From Sphingobium herbicidovorans (lineage in GTDB: Bacteria > Pseudomonadota > Alphaproteobacteria > Sphingomonadales > Sphingomonadaceae): a DNA stretch of 64,000 nt. Made by a program: the position numbers and the translations under genes. The DNA lies in the NCBI RefSeq assembly GCF_002080435.1, contig NZ_CP020539.1:558001-622000 (forward strand), written 5' to 3'. Positions 1 to 8,789 of this stretch are shown here, one piece after another; position 1 is the stretch's first letter; every line of letters begins with the position of its first letter. A model generated the notes under the pieces. That model searched no databases, was not told where the DNA came from, and saw nothing but the letters and a program-made list of their open reading frames with translations.

Positions 1-1
1 T

Positions 2-874
2 CGGTTCGTCCCGATGGACGACTACCGCATTTTCCGTGAGGTCGGCCTGCGCGGTCTCGCCCCTGACGGCACCGAGCGCCCTGGCGCGCGCGATCGGAAC
101 GGGCTGCGCAACGCGCTGTTCGCCGATCTTCTCGTCACCACCGGCCTGCGCCTCGAAGAGGCGTCGTGCCTGCTCGCTGCCGAGCTCACGGCGATCGACC
201 GCGAAGACGGTGATGGACAACAACTTTGGCTGCCTCTCCCGCCGCCGCTCACCAAGGGCGACCGAGGACGCAGCGTTCTGGTCCCGCGCCGGCTGCTTCG
301 TCAGATCGCCGCCTATGTCGCCGTCGAACGGGCCGCAGGCGTTGCCAAGTTTGCCGCGCGCGATGGCGCGGCCAGTTTTGAGCGACCGATCCCTGTCACT
401 CGCGCCGGTCTCGACCGCATGCGGGATATCTGCACCCCGGAGGAACGATGCCGCCTGATCCTGTGTGATGAGGATGGAACGCTCCGGGAGCCGGCGGCGC
501 TATGGCTGACCGAGGTCGGGCAACCTGTCCGTCCCAACTCGTGGGAGGTGATCTTCACTCGGGCCTGCAAGCGGTGCGCGGAGAACGGTTTTCCGCTGTC
601 GATCAGCCCGCACCAGCTTCGCCACACCTTCGCAGTCCATATGCTCGCGTTGCTGATCCAGCAGCGACTACGCGAAGCCGCATTGCCGGCGGGGGCGGTA
701 GAGAGCTACCGGCTGATCTTGGGCGACCCGCTGCAACAGGTGCAACGCCTGCTCGGCCACGCGAGCCTTACGACCACCTATATCTACCTCGACCATATCG
801 CGACCCGCGCCGATACGGTCGACGCAGCCGTAGAGGAGCTACTCGCGCTGCTGCCGGGACCGCAGGGCGCATGA
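2..874 (+). CDS. Tyrosine recombinase, 5' end cut by window edge
   Basis: This is the first of three overlapping site-specific recombinase genes. The catalytic half is visible, with boxes in the usual order: an arginine box (TTGLRLEE), an H-x-x-R box (HQLRHTF) and a late histidine/tyrosine segment (LLGHASLTTTYIYLD). The active site therefore looks intact. The frame is open to base 2 with no stop, and the N-terminal core-binding domain of a typical integrase is missing, so the ATG at 14 is probably internal. The TGA overlaps the next start as ATGA, implying coupled translation. Its place at the head of a recombinase trio suggests it catalyses integration or excision of the element. The gene symbol is left blank because several trio families exist. 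Confidence 0.85.
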   Translation, partial: RFVPMDDYRIFREVGLRGLAPDGTERPGARDRNGLRNALFADLLVTTGLRLEEASCLLAAELTAIDREDGDGQQLWLPLPPPLTKGDRGRSVLVPRRLLRQIAAYVAVERAAGVAKFAARDGAASFERPIPVTRAGLDRMRDICTPEERCRLILCDEDGTLREPAALWLTEVGQPVRPNSWEVIFTRACKRCAENGFPLSISPHQLRHTFAVHMLALLIQQRLREAALPAGAVESYRLILGDPLQQVQRLLGHASLTTTYIYLDHIATRADTVDAAVEELLALLPGPQGA

Positions 875-2661
875 GCGGGCGTCCCCGCAGGGGCCGGCCT
901 GTCGCTTTCGCTCCGATCACCCCGGAGGCTGTGCAGCCCGATCCGGTGCTCGGCCTCAAGTTCACCATCGAGGCGCGGCATGGCGGGACCGTCCTGGTCG
1001 ATATGACCGGGCTCGAGCCTCGTCCGCTCGCCATTGCCTTTGCCGGCGCGCTCCATCGGTCAGCGGCACTCGGCGGATCAATCGGTGCGGCCAGCGTCAT
1101 CAAGCAGTATCTCCAGGTCTATCGTCACTTCTTCGCCTGGCTTGCCGACGAAGCGCCGAAGGTGGCCGGCATCAGTGATCTCCACGCGGCCCATATCGAT
1201 GGTTTTTCCTCCACGCTCGAGCGACTCGGGAAGAGCGCGATCCACCGGCACATAATCGTGGGCAAGGTGATCAACACATTGCGCATGATGGAGGCAGATC
1301 GGCCCGACCGGATCGCGCCCGACCTGCATGAGCGGCTTCGTTACACGTTGGCCACTTCGGCAGGTCGCTCGACCCCGCGCGATGCCTACAGTCCGTTCGT
1401 CGCTCGCGCACTGCGCGACGCCGCAAGGGCCGATATCGAAGCGATGTTCCGCCGTTTCGGCGCCGATGACGACCACACCGATGAGGGCGATCCGATCATC
1501 GCCAGGGCGCGCGCTGAAGTCGAAGCGGTCATCGCGCGGCAGGGCTTTATCGTCGCAGACCATCCCGCGCTGAAGAGCCTCTATTTCATGCGCGCACGGC
1601 GCGGCCTGCCGATCAGCACGCTGGTCGATGACCTGCATCGCCGCCATCATCTTCACGTCACCGATATCCCCCCATTGTTCGTGCTACTTTCGCTCGATAC
1701 TGGCCTGGAGCCCGAGTGCTTGAAGGCGTTGACGGTTGATTGCCTGGCCAACCCATCCGCTGGCACTGTCGAGTTGCGTTACCTGAAGCGACGCGCCCGC
1801 GCTGCCGAGCACAAGAGTATGCGCGTGCGCGACGGCGGCATCGGCACGCCAGGTGGCCTTATCCGCCGGCTGATCGAGGTCACGGCAGTTGCGCGCCAAC
1901 ATCTGTCCGCTGATTGTCTCTGGGTCTACCACAACGCTGGCGGGCTGCACGCCGGTATTCGTCATCCGCGCGAACGTCTCGATGCGTGGGTGGCTCGGCA
2001 CCGGATTGTCGATGACGACGGCAAGCCGCTCTACCTTCTGCTTTCCCGCCTTCGCAAGACCCACAAGGCGCTGTGGTACACCAAGACCGAAGGGCATATG
2101 GCTCGGTTCGCGGTCGGGCATAGCCGTGAGGTCGCCGCGCGCCATTACGCGGATCTACCCTCGCTCCGGCCCCTGCACGAGGCCGCGGTCGCCGATGCCT
2201 TCCGCGAGGCGGTCGCCGCTGCGATGCCGACCATACTCCCGCCCACTGCGGAGCAGGCACTGCGCGAAGGGCCCGAACAGGCCGCGCCGCTGATGCCGCC
2301 AGATACGGTCGATCCGCTGCTCGACGGCGAACAGGATGTCTGGCTCGCCGCTTGTGCGGGCTTCCATCGCAGTCCCTTCGCCGAGGTTGGTTCGCCCTGT
2401 TCTCAGCCTTTCTGGGGGTGTCTCCATTGCCCCAACGCTGTCATCACCGCGCGCAAGCTGCCCGCGATCCTGGCCTTCCTCGCATTCGTCGAAGATCAAC
2501 GGCAGGGCCTGCCTGGTTCTGACTGGATGGCCAAGTTCGGGCAGGTTCATGCCCGGATAGTCAACCAGATTCTGCCAGCATTTTCCGATGCGGTCGTCGC
2601 CGAAGCGCGGCTGCGCGCAACCGACGAGCATCTCTATCTCCCGCCCGAGACGCGCGCATGA
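871..2661 (+). CDS. Tyrosine recombinase-like protein, second of trio, degenerate active site
   Basis: A 596-residue protein starts in the ATGA overlap with the first recombinase; longer upstream starts in the same frame would run through that gene. The C-terminal half has the layout of a tyrosine recombinase, but key boxes are altered. The arginine box reads DTGLEPEC, with Glu where Arg is expected. The H-x-x-R box reads SRLRKTH, with Ser for His. The late segment VGHSREVAARHYAD keeps His and Tyr. A cysteine cluster (CSQPFWGCLHC, about residue 510) may bind metal. It may act as a structural partner of the other two recombinases. Its stop overlaps the next gene as ATGA. The family is inferred from boxes and context. 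Confidence 0.72.
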   Translation: MSGRPRRGRPVAFAPITPEAVQPDPVLGLKFTIEARHGGTVLVDMTGLEPRPLAIAFAGALHRSAALGGSIGAASVIKQYLQVYRHFFAWLADEAPKVAGISDLHAAHIDGFSSTLERLGKSAIHRHIIVGKVINTLRMMEADRPDRIAPDLHERLRYTLATSAGRSTPRDAYSPFVARALRDAARADIEAMFRRFGADDDHTDEGDPIIARARAEVEAVIARQGFIVADHPALKSLYFMRARRGLPISTLVDDLHRRHHLHVTDIPPLFVLLSLDTGLEPECLKALTVDCLANPSAGTVELRYLKRRARAAEHKSMRVRDGGIGTPGGLIRRLIEVTAVARQHLSADCLWVYHNAGGLHAGIRHPRERLDAWVARHRIVDDDGKPLYLLLSRLRKTHKALWYTKTEGHMARFAVGHSREVAARHYADLPSLRPLHEAAVADAFREAVAAAMPTILPPTAEQALREGPEQAAPLMPPDTVDPLLDGEQDVWLAACAGFHRSPFAEVGSPCSQPFWGCLHCPNAVITARKLPAILAFLAFVEDQRQGLPGSDWMAKFGQVHARIVNQILPAFSDAVVAEARLRATDEHLYLPPETRA

Positions 2662-4871
2662 CGGCCCCCGCCTATGTCCCGGCGCTCGCGTTCGATGATC
2701 GGCCCGTGTTGACGATTGTGCCGCTCAAGCCGGGCCATTCCCGTGAGGCACTGTCGCGTGTCGGTGACCCGAGCTGGGATCTTGGACCCGCTGTTTTCCG
2801 CGAGAACGCCCGGCGCTGCCATGTCACCGTGCATTTCGACGTGCTTGAACATGCCGATGTGCAGGCGACGATGCGCGCCTATCTCTATGCCCGTCTCAAC
2901 GTCGATCTCCCCGGCTACCGTCCGAAGCTATTGCCCGCCTGTATCCGGCAAGCGTTCAATCGGGCGCGGCGCTTCTTCGGTTTTGCGCGCGGACGACTGG
3001 GTGTGCTCGACCTTAGCCGCATCGATCCCGCGCTGATCGATGCTTATGCCCGCCATCTGCGTGATGATCCCGCAAGGAGGCCCGTCATCGTTGGCCACCT
3101 TCTCGAGGTGATCATCGATCTATACCATTACCGCGACCATCTTCCCGGTGGCGGCCTGTCGTTTGAGCCTTGGGAAGGACGGGCTCCTGCGCGCGTCGCT
3201 GGCTATCGGCATGTCCGGGAGAACCGCACACCGCGTATGCCCGAGGGGATCATCACCCCGCTGCTGGCCTGGTCGCTGCGCTATGTCACCGTCTTCGCGC
3301 AGGATATTTTCGCGGCCCGGCGTGAGCTTGATCGCCTCGAAGCCCAACGTGACCGCTGGTTTGCTGCCGAACGGGGACTGGCACACGCCGAGCGTCGTCA
3401 ACGGCAGCGGATGCGATTGCAGCGCTATTTCCGGTCGCGCGCGCGGCAAGGCCGAGGCGTACCGGTCTGGGTAAGCCCACCCAACGGATCTGCCTCCATC
3501 GATCCGGCCAGCGGGACGACCATGCCAGTCGTCAACGTGCAGCTTCTCCATCTCCACGTCGGGGTCGACGCCGCCGCAGAACCGGCGATGCACCTTACTC
3601 TCGCTGGCGGTGCTTCCGATCTCATTGAAGCTGCCATCGCGGATATGGGCGTCGAACCTGGCGGTATGGATACGCCGATCTCGATTGATCCCGATCGTGG
3701 TTTACCATGGCGGCCCCGTTTCGATGCCAAGTCCCTTATCCTCGAAGAGCGCATGCTGCAGGCGGCAGCCTATGTGGTCTGCGCTTATCTGACCGGGATG
3801 CGCGATTGCGAGGTGCAGGCGATGCGTCGGGGATGCCTGACCCTCAAGCGGAGTGAGGATGGCGTCGTGTCACGGCACCGCGTGCGTTCCACCGCCTACA
3901 AGGGCAAGGGTAGCGGGGGAGCGCCGGCCGAGTGGGTGACCATTGCTCCTGTCGCTGATGCGATCAGTGTGCTCGAGCTATTGTGCAAGCGTGCGGCCGA
4001 CGCTCGCGGCCTTGATACACTCTGGCCCGTGCTGTCACTGACGCGGAGCCGCAAGTCGCACGTTTCCGCGGAGATCGTCCGTCAGATCAACGCCTACCGT
4101 GACCATCTCAACACGCTGTTCGGTTCGGACGAGGCGCCCGCTATTCCGCCAGGACCGGACGGCAAGCCCTGGCGGATTACGACCCGCCAGTTTCGCCGCA
4201 CCATTGCATGGCATATCGCCAACCGCCCCTTCGGAACGGTGGCTGGCATGATCCAGTACAAGCATGCCTCCGTTGCCGCCTTCGAGGGCTACGCAGGAAG
4301 CAGCGCCTCCGGGTTCCGCGCCGAGGTGGAGACGCAGCGCGGACTCGGCCAGCTCGACGACTTGCTCGATTATTTCGACAGGCGGCGAGGTGGGGCCTCC
4401 CTTTCCGGACCAGCGGGCCGGCGCATCGAGCGCGTCCTCGATGAGACGGCCACGCAACTCAGCCCATTGCCAGCGATGATCGCCGACCGGTCCCGTCTGC
4501 GCACCATGCTCGCCAGCCTTGCCCGCACCCTGCATGTCGGCACGCTGGCCGATTGCTTCTTCGATCCGGCAACAGCCTTGTGCCTCAAGCGTGCGACAGA
4601 TTCCTCGGCGAACCGGCCGTTGACAGCACTTTGCGAACCGACCCGCTGTCCGAACGCCTGCATCGCCGAACGTCACCGGCCCATCTGGGAGCGGAGCGCC
4701 ACCGAGGCGCGGATGTTGCTGCGCGAGAAGCGCCTGCCTGGATTGCAACGAGCAGCGCTCCAGCACGAGGTTGACCGGATCGAGGGCGTGCTGGCCCAGA
4801 TCGCGCCTGAAGGCGCGACGCCGCCCTTTCGGGCGGCGGTAGAGGGAGAGGAGGGCCTGGAGATGGGGTGA
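2658..4871 (+). CDS. Large tyrosine recombinase-like protein, third of trio
   Basis: A 737-residue protein is translationally coupled to the preceding gene. The recombinase-like core lies at about residues 350-570. GMRDCEVQAM carries a conserved-looking Arg, TTRQFRRTIAWH fits the H-x-x-R region with Arg in place of the first His, and KHASVAAFEGYAG supplies a late His and Tyr. The C-terminal quarter has a cysteine-rich patch (CEPTRCPNAC). Three coupled recombinases of increasing size resemble the tripartite recombinase operons of genomic islands such as GInts, and more distantly Tn554 TnpA/TnpB, although both assignments are from memory. No small fourth gene of the GInt type follows; the next gene is ArdC-like. 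Confidence 0.7.
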   Translation: MTAPAYVPALAFDDRPVLTIVPLKPGHSREALSRVGDPSWDLGPAVFRENARRCHVTVHFDVLEHADVQATMRAYLYARLNVDLPGYRPKLLPACIRQAFNRARRFFGFARGRLGVLDLSRIDPALIDAYARHLRDDPARRPVIVGHLLEVIIDLYHYRDHLPGGGLSFEPWEGRAPARVAGYRHVRENRTPRMPEGIITPLLAWSLRYVTVFAQDIFAARRELDRLEAQRDRWFAAERGLAHAERRQRQRMRLQRYFRSRARQGRGVPVWVSPPNGSASIDPASGTTMPVVNVQLLHLHVGVDAAAEPAMHLTLAGGASDLIEAAIADMGVEPGGMDTPISIDPDRGLPWRPRFDAKSLILEERMLQAAAYVVCAYLTGMRDCEVQAMRRGCLTLKRSEDGVVSRHRVRSTAYKGKGSGGAPAEWVTIAPVADAISVLELLCKRAADARGLDTLWPVLSLTRSRKSHVSAEIVRQINAYRDHLNTLFGSDEAPAIPPGPDGKPWRITTRQFRRTIAWHIANRPFGTVAGMIQYKHASVAAFEGYAGSSASGFRAEVETQRGLGQLDDLLDYFDRRRGGASLSGPAGRRIERVLDETATQLSPLPAMIADRSRLRTMLASLARTLHVGTLADCFFDPATALCLKRATDSSANRPLTALCEPTRCPNACIAERHRPIWERSATEARMLLREKRLPGLQRAALQHEVDRIEGVLAQIAPEGATPPFRAAVEGEEGLEMG

Positions 4872-4920
4872 CGGGATGAGGAGCGGGAGAGGCCTGCTTC
4901 GCCCGTCGTGGAGATCGAAC

Positions 4921-5823
4921 ATGTCCCGCTCATCAGCGCCGGCCGAGCGCGCCGACGTTTATACCCGCATCACCACCGAGATCATTGCCGCCATCGAGGC
5001 GGGCGCGGGCACCTGGCGCATGCCCTGGCATCATGATGGCGCCGCCGTCACGCGGCCCGAGAACTTCTCATCCCATAAGCGCTACCGGGGCGTGAACGTG
5101 CTCGCGTTGTGGGCGGCCGCACAGGTGAGCGGCTATGCCAGCGGCCTGTGGGGCACCTATCGGCAGTGGCAGGCGGTCGACGCCCAGGTTCGCAAGGGCG
5201 AACGCGGCACGACAGTCGTTTTCTGGAAGCAGGCTGCGTCCAACGTCGATCAAGACCATGACGATGGCGATCAGCGGCCCGGTCGTATGTTCGCTCGCGC
5301 TTTCACCGTGTTCAACCTCGCGCAGGTCGAAGGTTATGAGCCTGCGCCGGTCACCCTATTGCCGGAGACCGAACGCCTCGCCCATGCCGAAGCATTCGTC
5401 GCGGCGCTGAACATTCCGATCACCGAAGGCGCCTACGATGCCCATTATCGCATCGATCTCGACCAGATCTTCATGCCGCCTTTCTCGGCGTTTCACGATG
5501 CAGCCGCTCACATGGGCACCCTGCTGCACGAGTCCGGCCACGCCACAGGGGCAAAGCATCGGCTCGACCGCAACTTCCAGGACCGGTTCAAGCGCGATTG
5601 GCTGCCGATCGAAGAAGCCTGCGCCGAACTCACCGCATCGTTCGTCCTGGCGGACCTCGGCATTGCCCATCATCCGCGCCCCGATCACGCCGCCTATGTG
5701 GCATCGTGGCTCAGTGCTCTGAAGAAAGATCCACGGGCGATCTTCACCGCCGCCAGCAAGGCCCAGCAAGCCGCCGACTGGATGTGGGCGCAGCAGCCCC
5801 AGCGCGAGGAGTTGGCAGCATGA
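4921..5823 (+). CDS. ardC: ArdC-type antirestriction protein (N-terminal ssDNA-binding domain plus zincin)
   Basis: This 300-residue protein matches the ArdC layout. An N-terminal domain (about residues 10-130: DVYTRITTEIIAAIEAG, then WRMPWH) resembles the single-strand-binding part. The C-terminal half is a zincin-like peptidase with HESGHATG as the HExxH motif near residue 202, followed by a conserved EEACAELTASF helix with the likely third metal ligand. ArdC proteins enter recipients with conjugating DNA and protect it from restriction. The ATG at 4921 was chosen because it begins the conserved region; an in-frame ATG at 4876 would add 15 unlikely residues. The gene lies 49 bp after the recombinase trio and its TGA overlaps an ATG that opens a broken paralogue. 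Confidence 0.85.
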   Translation: MSRSSAPAERADVYTRITTEIIAAIEAGAGTWRMPWHHDGAAVTRPENFSSHKRYRGVNVLALWAAAQVSGYASGLWGTYRQWQAVDAQVRKGERGTTVVFWKQAASNVDQDHDDGDQRPGRMFARAFTVFNLAQVEGYEPAPVTLLPETERLAHAEAFVAALNIPITEGAYDAHYRIDLDQIFMPPFSAFHDAAAHMGTLLHESGHATGAKHRLDRNFQDRFKRDWLPIEEACAELTASFVLADLGIAHHPRPDHAAYVASWLSALKKDPRAIFTAASKAQQAADWMWAQQPQREELAA

Positions 5824-5978
5824 CCAGCACCTCCGCTCGACCCCCAAAAATTCAAATTAGGGCTGGACTGTCAGGATATATCGCCGAACTGACGGCGGCG
5901 CTGGTTGGCGCCGATGTGGGTCTCCCAACCACCCATCTCGACGATCATGCGGCCTATATCGGTTCCTGGCTGGAGTAA
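5820..5978 (+). pseudogene. 5' remnant of a second ArdC-like gene, interrupted by a RIT element
   Basis: This 52-codon frame begins in an ATGA overlap with ardC. Its last 35 residues, from YIAELTAALVGADVGL to HLDDHAAYIGSWL, match the C-terminal region of ArdC proteins; compare EACAELTASFVLADLGI and PDHAAYVASWL in the upstream gene. It hits TAA shortly before the left inverted end of the RIT element. The missing continuation (SILRRDNRALLTAAARA) reappears in a compatible frame just beyond the right end. The first part of the ArdC domain is absent, so the gene was probably already truncated or fused before the insertion. It is not expected to be functional. Confidence 0.8.
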
Positions 5979-6000
5979 TGGGCAGCTCGACATTAGGACA

Positions 6001-6047
6001 GTAATCGCGAGGTGACGGTAATGTGAAGGAACGAGGTTCGGGCTGCG
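6001..6047 (+). repeat. Left terminal inverted repeat of the RIT element
   Basis: The 47-bp sequence begins GTAATCGCGAGGTGAC and ends GTTCGGGCTGCG. It pairs with 9827-9873 with three mismatches: one at repeat position 17 and an AG/GA swap at positions 34-35. It is the likely recognition site for the RIT recombinases. Confidence 0.93.
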
Positions 6048-6195
6048 TTAAAACCGCAGAATTTCAGCGATAATCGAACTACAGTGCTGAGCATTATTTT
6101 TCATTGCTGACGGAAGGCGGAAGGATCCGCATTATTTGACTGGAGCCAGTACGTTGCGAACCTCAGCGGTCGTCGAACCGACTGAGGAGCCAATG

Positions 6196-7428
6196 ATGCT
6201 AAGTCCCGATGAAGAATTGATCGCCAGGCTTGCGGAAGACCTTGCCCGACAGAAATATAGCCCGGTGGCAGCGGCCAATTATTGCAGCTACGCGCGCGGC
6301 TTTCTCCAATACCTGGCACGGCGGAAGCTGGACGTGGCGGCGGTGAAGCCGCCCCAGATCGAACAATATCTGCACCACGCAATCCGGTGCTTTCGCAAGC
6401 GTCATGACCGAGCACCCGCGTCACGGTGGCACGCGATCCCTCGCTCAGGAATCCACGCGTTGCTGCGCCTCGCCCAAGGCAAATGGCCGCCTGAACCGGA
6501 AGTGATCGGACCAGAGGCGACGGTTCGGCACGCGATATGCTGCGAATATGATCGCTGGCTGCATGAGGACCGCGGCCTGGCCCGTGCAAGTATCTACGCG
6601 CTGATGTGGGAAGCGCGTCACTTTCTGGCATGGCAGCTCGATCACGGCGGAACGGCGAGCGTCATGGAACTGAGCGTGCGGGACATCGATCTCTACATGG
6701 ACATGCGCGCGCCGGGTCTGAGCCGTCGGTCCTTAAAGGATGTCGCTGAACGCCTTCGCTCGCTGCTGCGCTACATGCACCGCATGGGGTACGTCGCCGC
6801 CGATCTCACGGGTCATGTCGTAGGCCCGGTGCTGTACGCCTATGAAGGCGTGCCTTCGACATTGGGCCGTGACCAGATTGCGGCCGTCCTGGAAATCACG
6901 AGGCGCGACACCTCGCCCAAAGGGCTGCGTGATTATGCCATATTGCAACTGCTGGCGACCTATGGGCTGCGCTCCGGTGAAATCCGCAATCTCCTGTTGG
7001 AGGACGTCAACTGGCGTGCGGAATCCTTGCGCATCCGGCATACAAAAACCGGCGCTTGTTCGTACCTGCCGTTGATGGCGCCGGTTGGCGAGGCATTGCT
7101 CGACTATTTACGGCATGGACGCCCTGAGACAGACAGGCGGGAAATCTTTATCCGCTCGCGTGCGCCGTACCGGCCCCTGCAAGACCTGCATAGCGAAGTG
7201 CGACGGCGGCTGTGGGCTGCCGGGATCAAGCCGCCAGGAAAATGCGGCCCTCACATCTTCCGCCACGCCAGGGCCGTCGAACTGCTGCGCGCGTCGGTGC
7301 CGCAAAAGGTGATCGGCGACCTGCTCGGACATCGATCGAGCGAATCCACAATCCCCTATCTCAAGCTGGCCACCGAGGATCTGAGGGCAATCGCTCTTGA
7401 TGTGCCGGGATCGGAGGTGCTGGCATGA
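6196..7428 (+). CDS. ritA: RIT element tyrosine recombinase A
   Basis: The first RIT recombinase has 410 residues from this start. An N-terminal SAM-like core-binding region (LARQKYSPVAAANYCSYARG) precedes the catalytic domain. That domain has ATYGLRSGEIRNLL (Arg I), PHIFRHAR (H-x-x-R) and LLGHRSSESTIPYL (His and nucleophilic Tyr), so all catalytic residues are present. AGGAG at 6185-6189 sits 6 nt before ATG 6196; ATG 6193 in the same frame is an alternative, and a TTG at 6136 would add 20 residues. The stop overlaps ritB as ATGA. In RIT elements all three proteins are thought to be needed, each acting on part of the inverted ends. Confidence 0.9.
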   Translation: MLSPDEELIARLAEDLARQKYSPVAAANYCSYARGFLQYLARRKLDVAAVKPPQIEQYLHHAIRCFRKRHDRAPASRWHAIPRSGIHALLRLAQGKWPPEPEVIGPEATVRHAICCEYDRWLHEDRGLARASIYALMWEARHFLAWQLDHGGTASVMELSVRDIDLYMDMRAPGLSRRSLKDVAERLRSLLRYMHRMGYVAADLTGHVVGPVLYAYEGVPSTLGRDQIAAVLEITRRDTSPKGLRDYAILQLLATYGLRSGEIRNLLLEDVNWRAESLRIRHTKTGACSYLPLMAPVGEALLDYLRHGRPETDRREIFIRSRAPYRPLQDLHSEVRRRLWAAGIKPPGKCGPHIFRHARAVELLRASVPQKVIGDLLGHRSSESTIPYLKLATEDLRAIALDVPGSEVLA

Positions 7429-8789
7429 CCGCGTTGCCCAATCCTGATCGTGCCGTCATCACCAGGTATCTGGCGACGCTGCGGTTGCGGAGCAAGATCA
7501 GCCACATTTATTATCGCCAGGTCCTGAATGGCTTCCGGGAAGTGGCTGAGCGCCATCCGGTCATCGACCGGTCGACACTGGAGGCGTGGCTGCGGGAATG
7601 GGGAGCGCGCTGGCACCCCTCCACCTTGTTGCATCGTACCCGGATCGTTGATCGCTTTCTCGACCATCTGGTCGAAGTGAACCTGATCGCCCGCAACCCC
7701 ATCGCGGACCTGCGCAGCGAATACGGCGTCGAACATAGCAAGCCAATCTGGCGGGCGCTGATAGCACCTATGCCGGATCATGCTCTTGCCGCACTGCGTC
7801 GGCCCAAGCCCTTCGGCAGCGTGCTTGGCGAGATCATGCGCGATCATATCGCGCTGATGCGCAACAGGGGCTATCGCTATACGACCCAACGCGCATGGTT
7901 CCTTCGGTTCGATCGGTTCCTCCAGGCGAATCCGGAGCTGGCAACCAAGCCGTTAGCGGTGATGCTGGAACATTGGGCGGAGGCCAAGTCCACCCGCAAT
8001 CATGCGGCCGAATGCGAAAGACTCAAACAGGCATTGGCCAAGGCTCTCCGGCATCGGGACCCGAGCCTGCCAGTGCGTCGGCCCAATACACGGCCGCTGA
8101 AGGAAGTGGCACGGCATTATCGCAAGCCGCATATTTACAGCCCCGCCGATGTGCAGCGCATGTTGGACATCGCGCGGTCCTACCCATCACCGCGCGCGCC
8201 GCTGCGGCCAATGGCCATTTATACCATGCTGCTGCTGGCCTATTGCGCGGGGCTGCGCCGTAGTGAGATAGCACGCCTCGACCTTGGGGACGTGGACCTC
8301 GAAAACGGTACGATCACAATCCGCGAAACGAAGTTCTTCAAGACCAGAATCTTGCCGTTGCCCGATAGCGTGATGGTCGAACTGCGTGCCTATATCGAGG
8401 ATAGAGGGCGTGCCGGCGGGCCGCAGTATCCCCAATCGGGGTTGTTCTGGCACGACCAATCCAATAACCGCTACAGCCCCGCAGCGGTTAGCTGGATGCT
8501 TGTCGATATCCTTCGCCGTGCTGGGTTCAAACCACCATCGGGAAAAACCGGACCGCGCATCCATGACCTGCGGCACTCGATGGTCGTGAACCGGATGCTT
8601 CAATGGTATCGGTCCGGCATCAATCCCCAGGACAGGCTGCCGTTCCTTGCAACTTATCTTGGGCATCGGGATATCAACTCGACGCTGGTCTACATCACGG
8701 TCACGCAGGACCTGATGCAGGAAGCAAGCGAGAGGTTCCGCATGATCGGCGCCGCCTGCCTCAATATAACGCAGGAGGCGCGGGCATGA
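7425..8789 (+). CDS. ritB: RIT element tyrosine recombinase B
   Basis: A 454-residue tyrosine recombinase is coupled by ATGA to the gene before and the gene after. The N-terminal core-binding region (SHIYYRQVLNGFREVAE) is followed by the catalytic domain. The boxes are YCAGLRRSEIARLDL for the first Arg, HDLRHSMVVNRML for H-x-x-R, and YLGHRDINSTLVYITVT for the late His and Tyr, and all look intact. It is slightly longer than its partners, with extra sequence between the core-binding and catalytic parts. Its middle position and coupling fix it as the second RIT gene. Without alignment to named RIT proteins the letter assignment rests on gene order. Confidence 0.9.
   Translation: MTALPNPDRAVITRYLATLRLRSKISHIYYRQVLNGFREVAERHPVIDRSTLEAWLREWGARWHPSTLLHRTRIVDRFLDHLVEVNLIARNPIADLRSEYGVEHSKPIWRALIAPMPDHALAALRRPKPFGSVLGEIMRDHIALMRNRGYRYTTQRAWFLRFDRFLQANPELATKPLAVMLEHWAEAKSTRNHAAECERLKQALAKALRHRDPSLPVRRPNTRPLKEVARHYRKPHIYSPADVQRMLDIARSYPSPRAPLRPMAIYTMLLLAYCAGLRRSEIARLDLGDVDLENGTITIRETKFFKTRILPLPDSVMVELRAYIEDRGRAGGPQYPQSGLFWHDQSNNRYSPAAVSWMLVDILRRAGFKPPSGKTGPRIHDLRHSMVVNRMLQWYRSGINPQDRLPFLATYLGHRDINSTLVYITVTQDLMQEASERFRMIGAACLNITQEARA

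Noticed and set aside
4035..4922. 295-codon antisense frame over the third recombinase
   Set aside because: No domain or ribosome site; lies opposite a supported gene.
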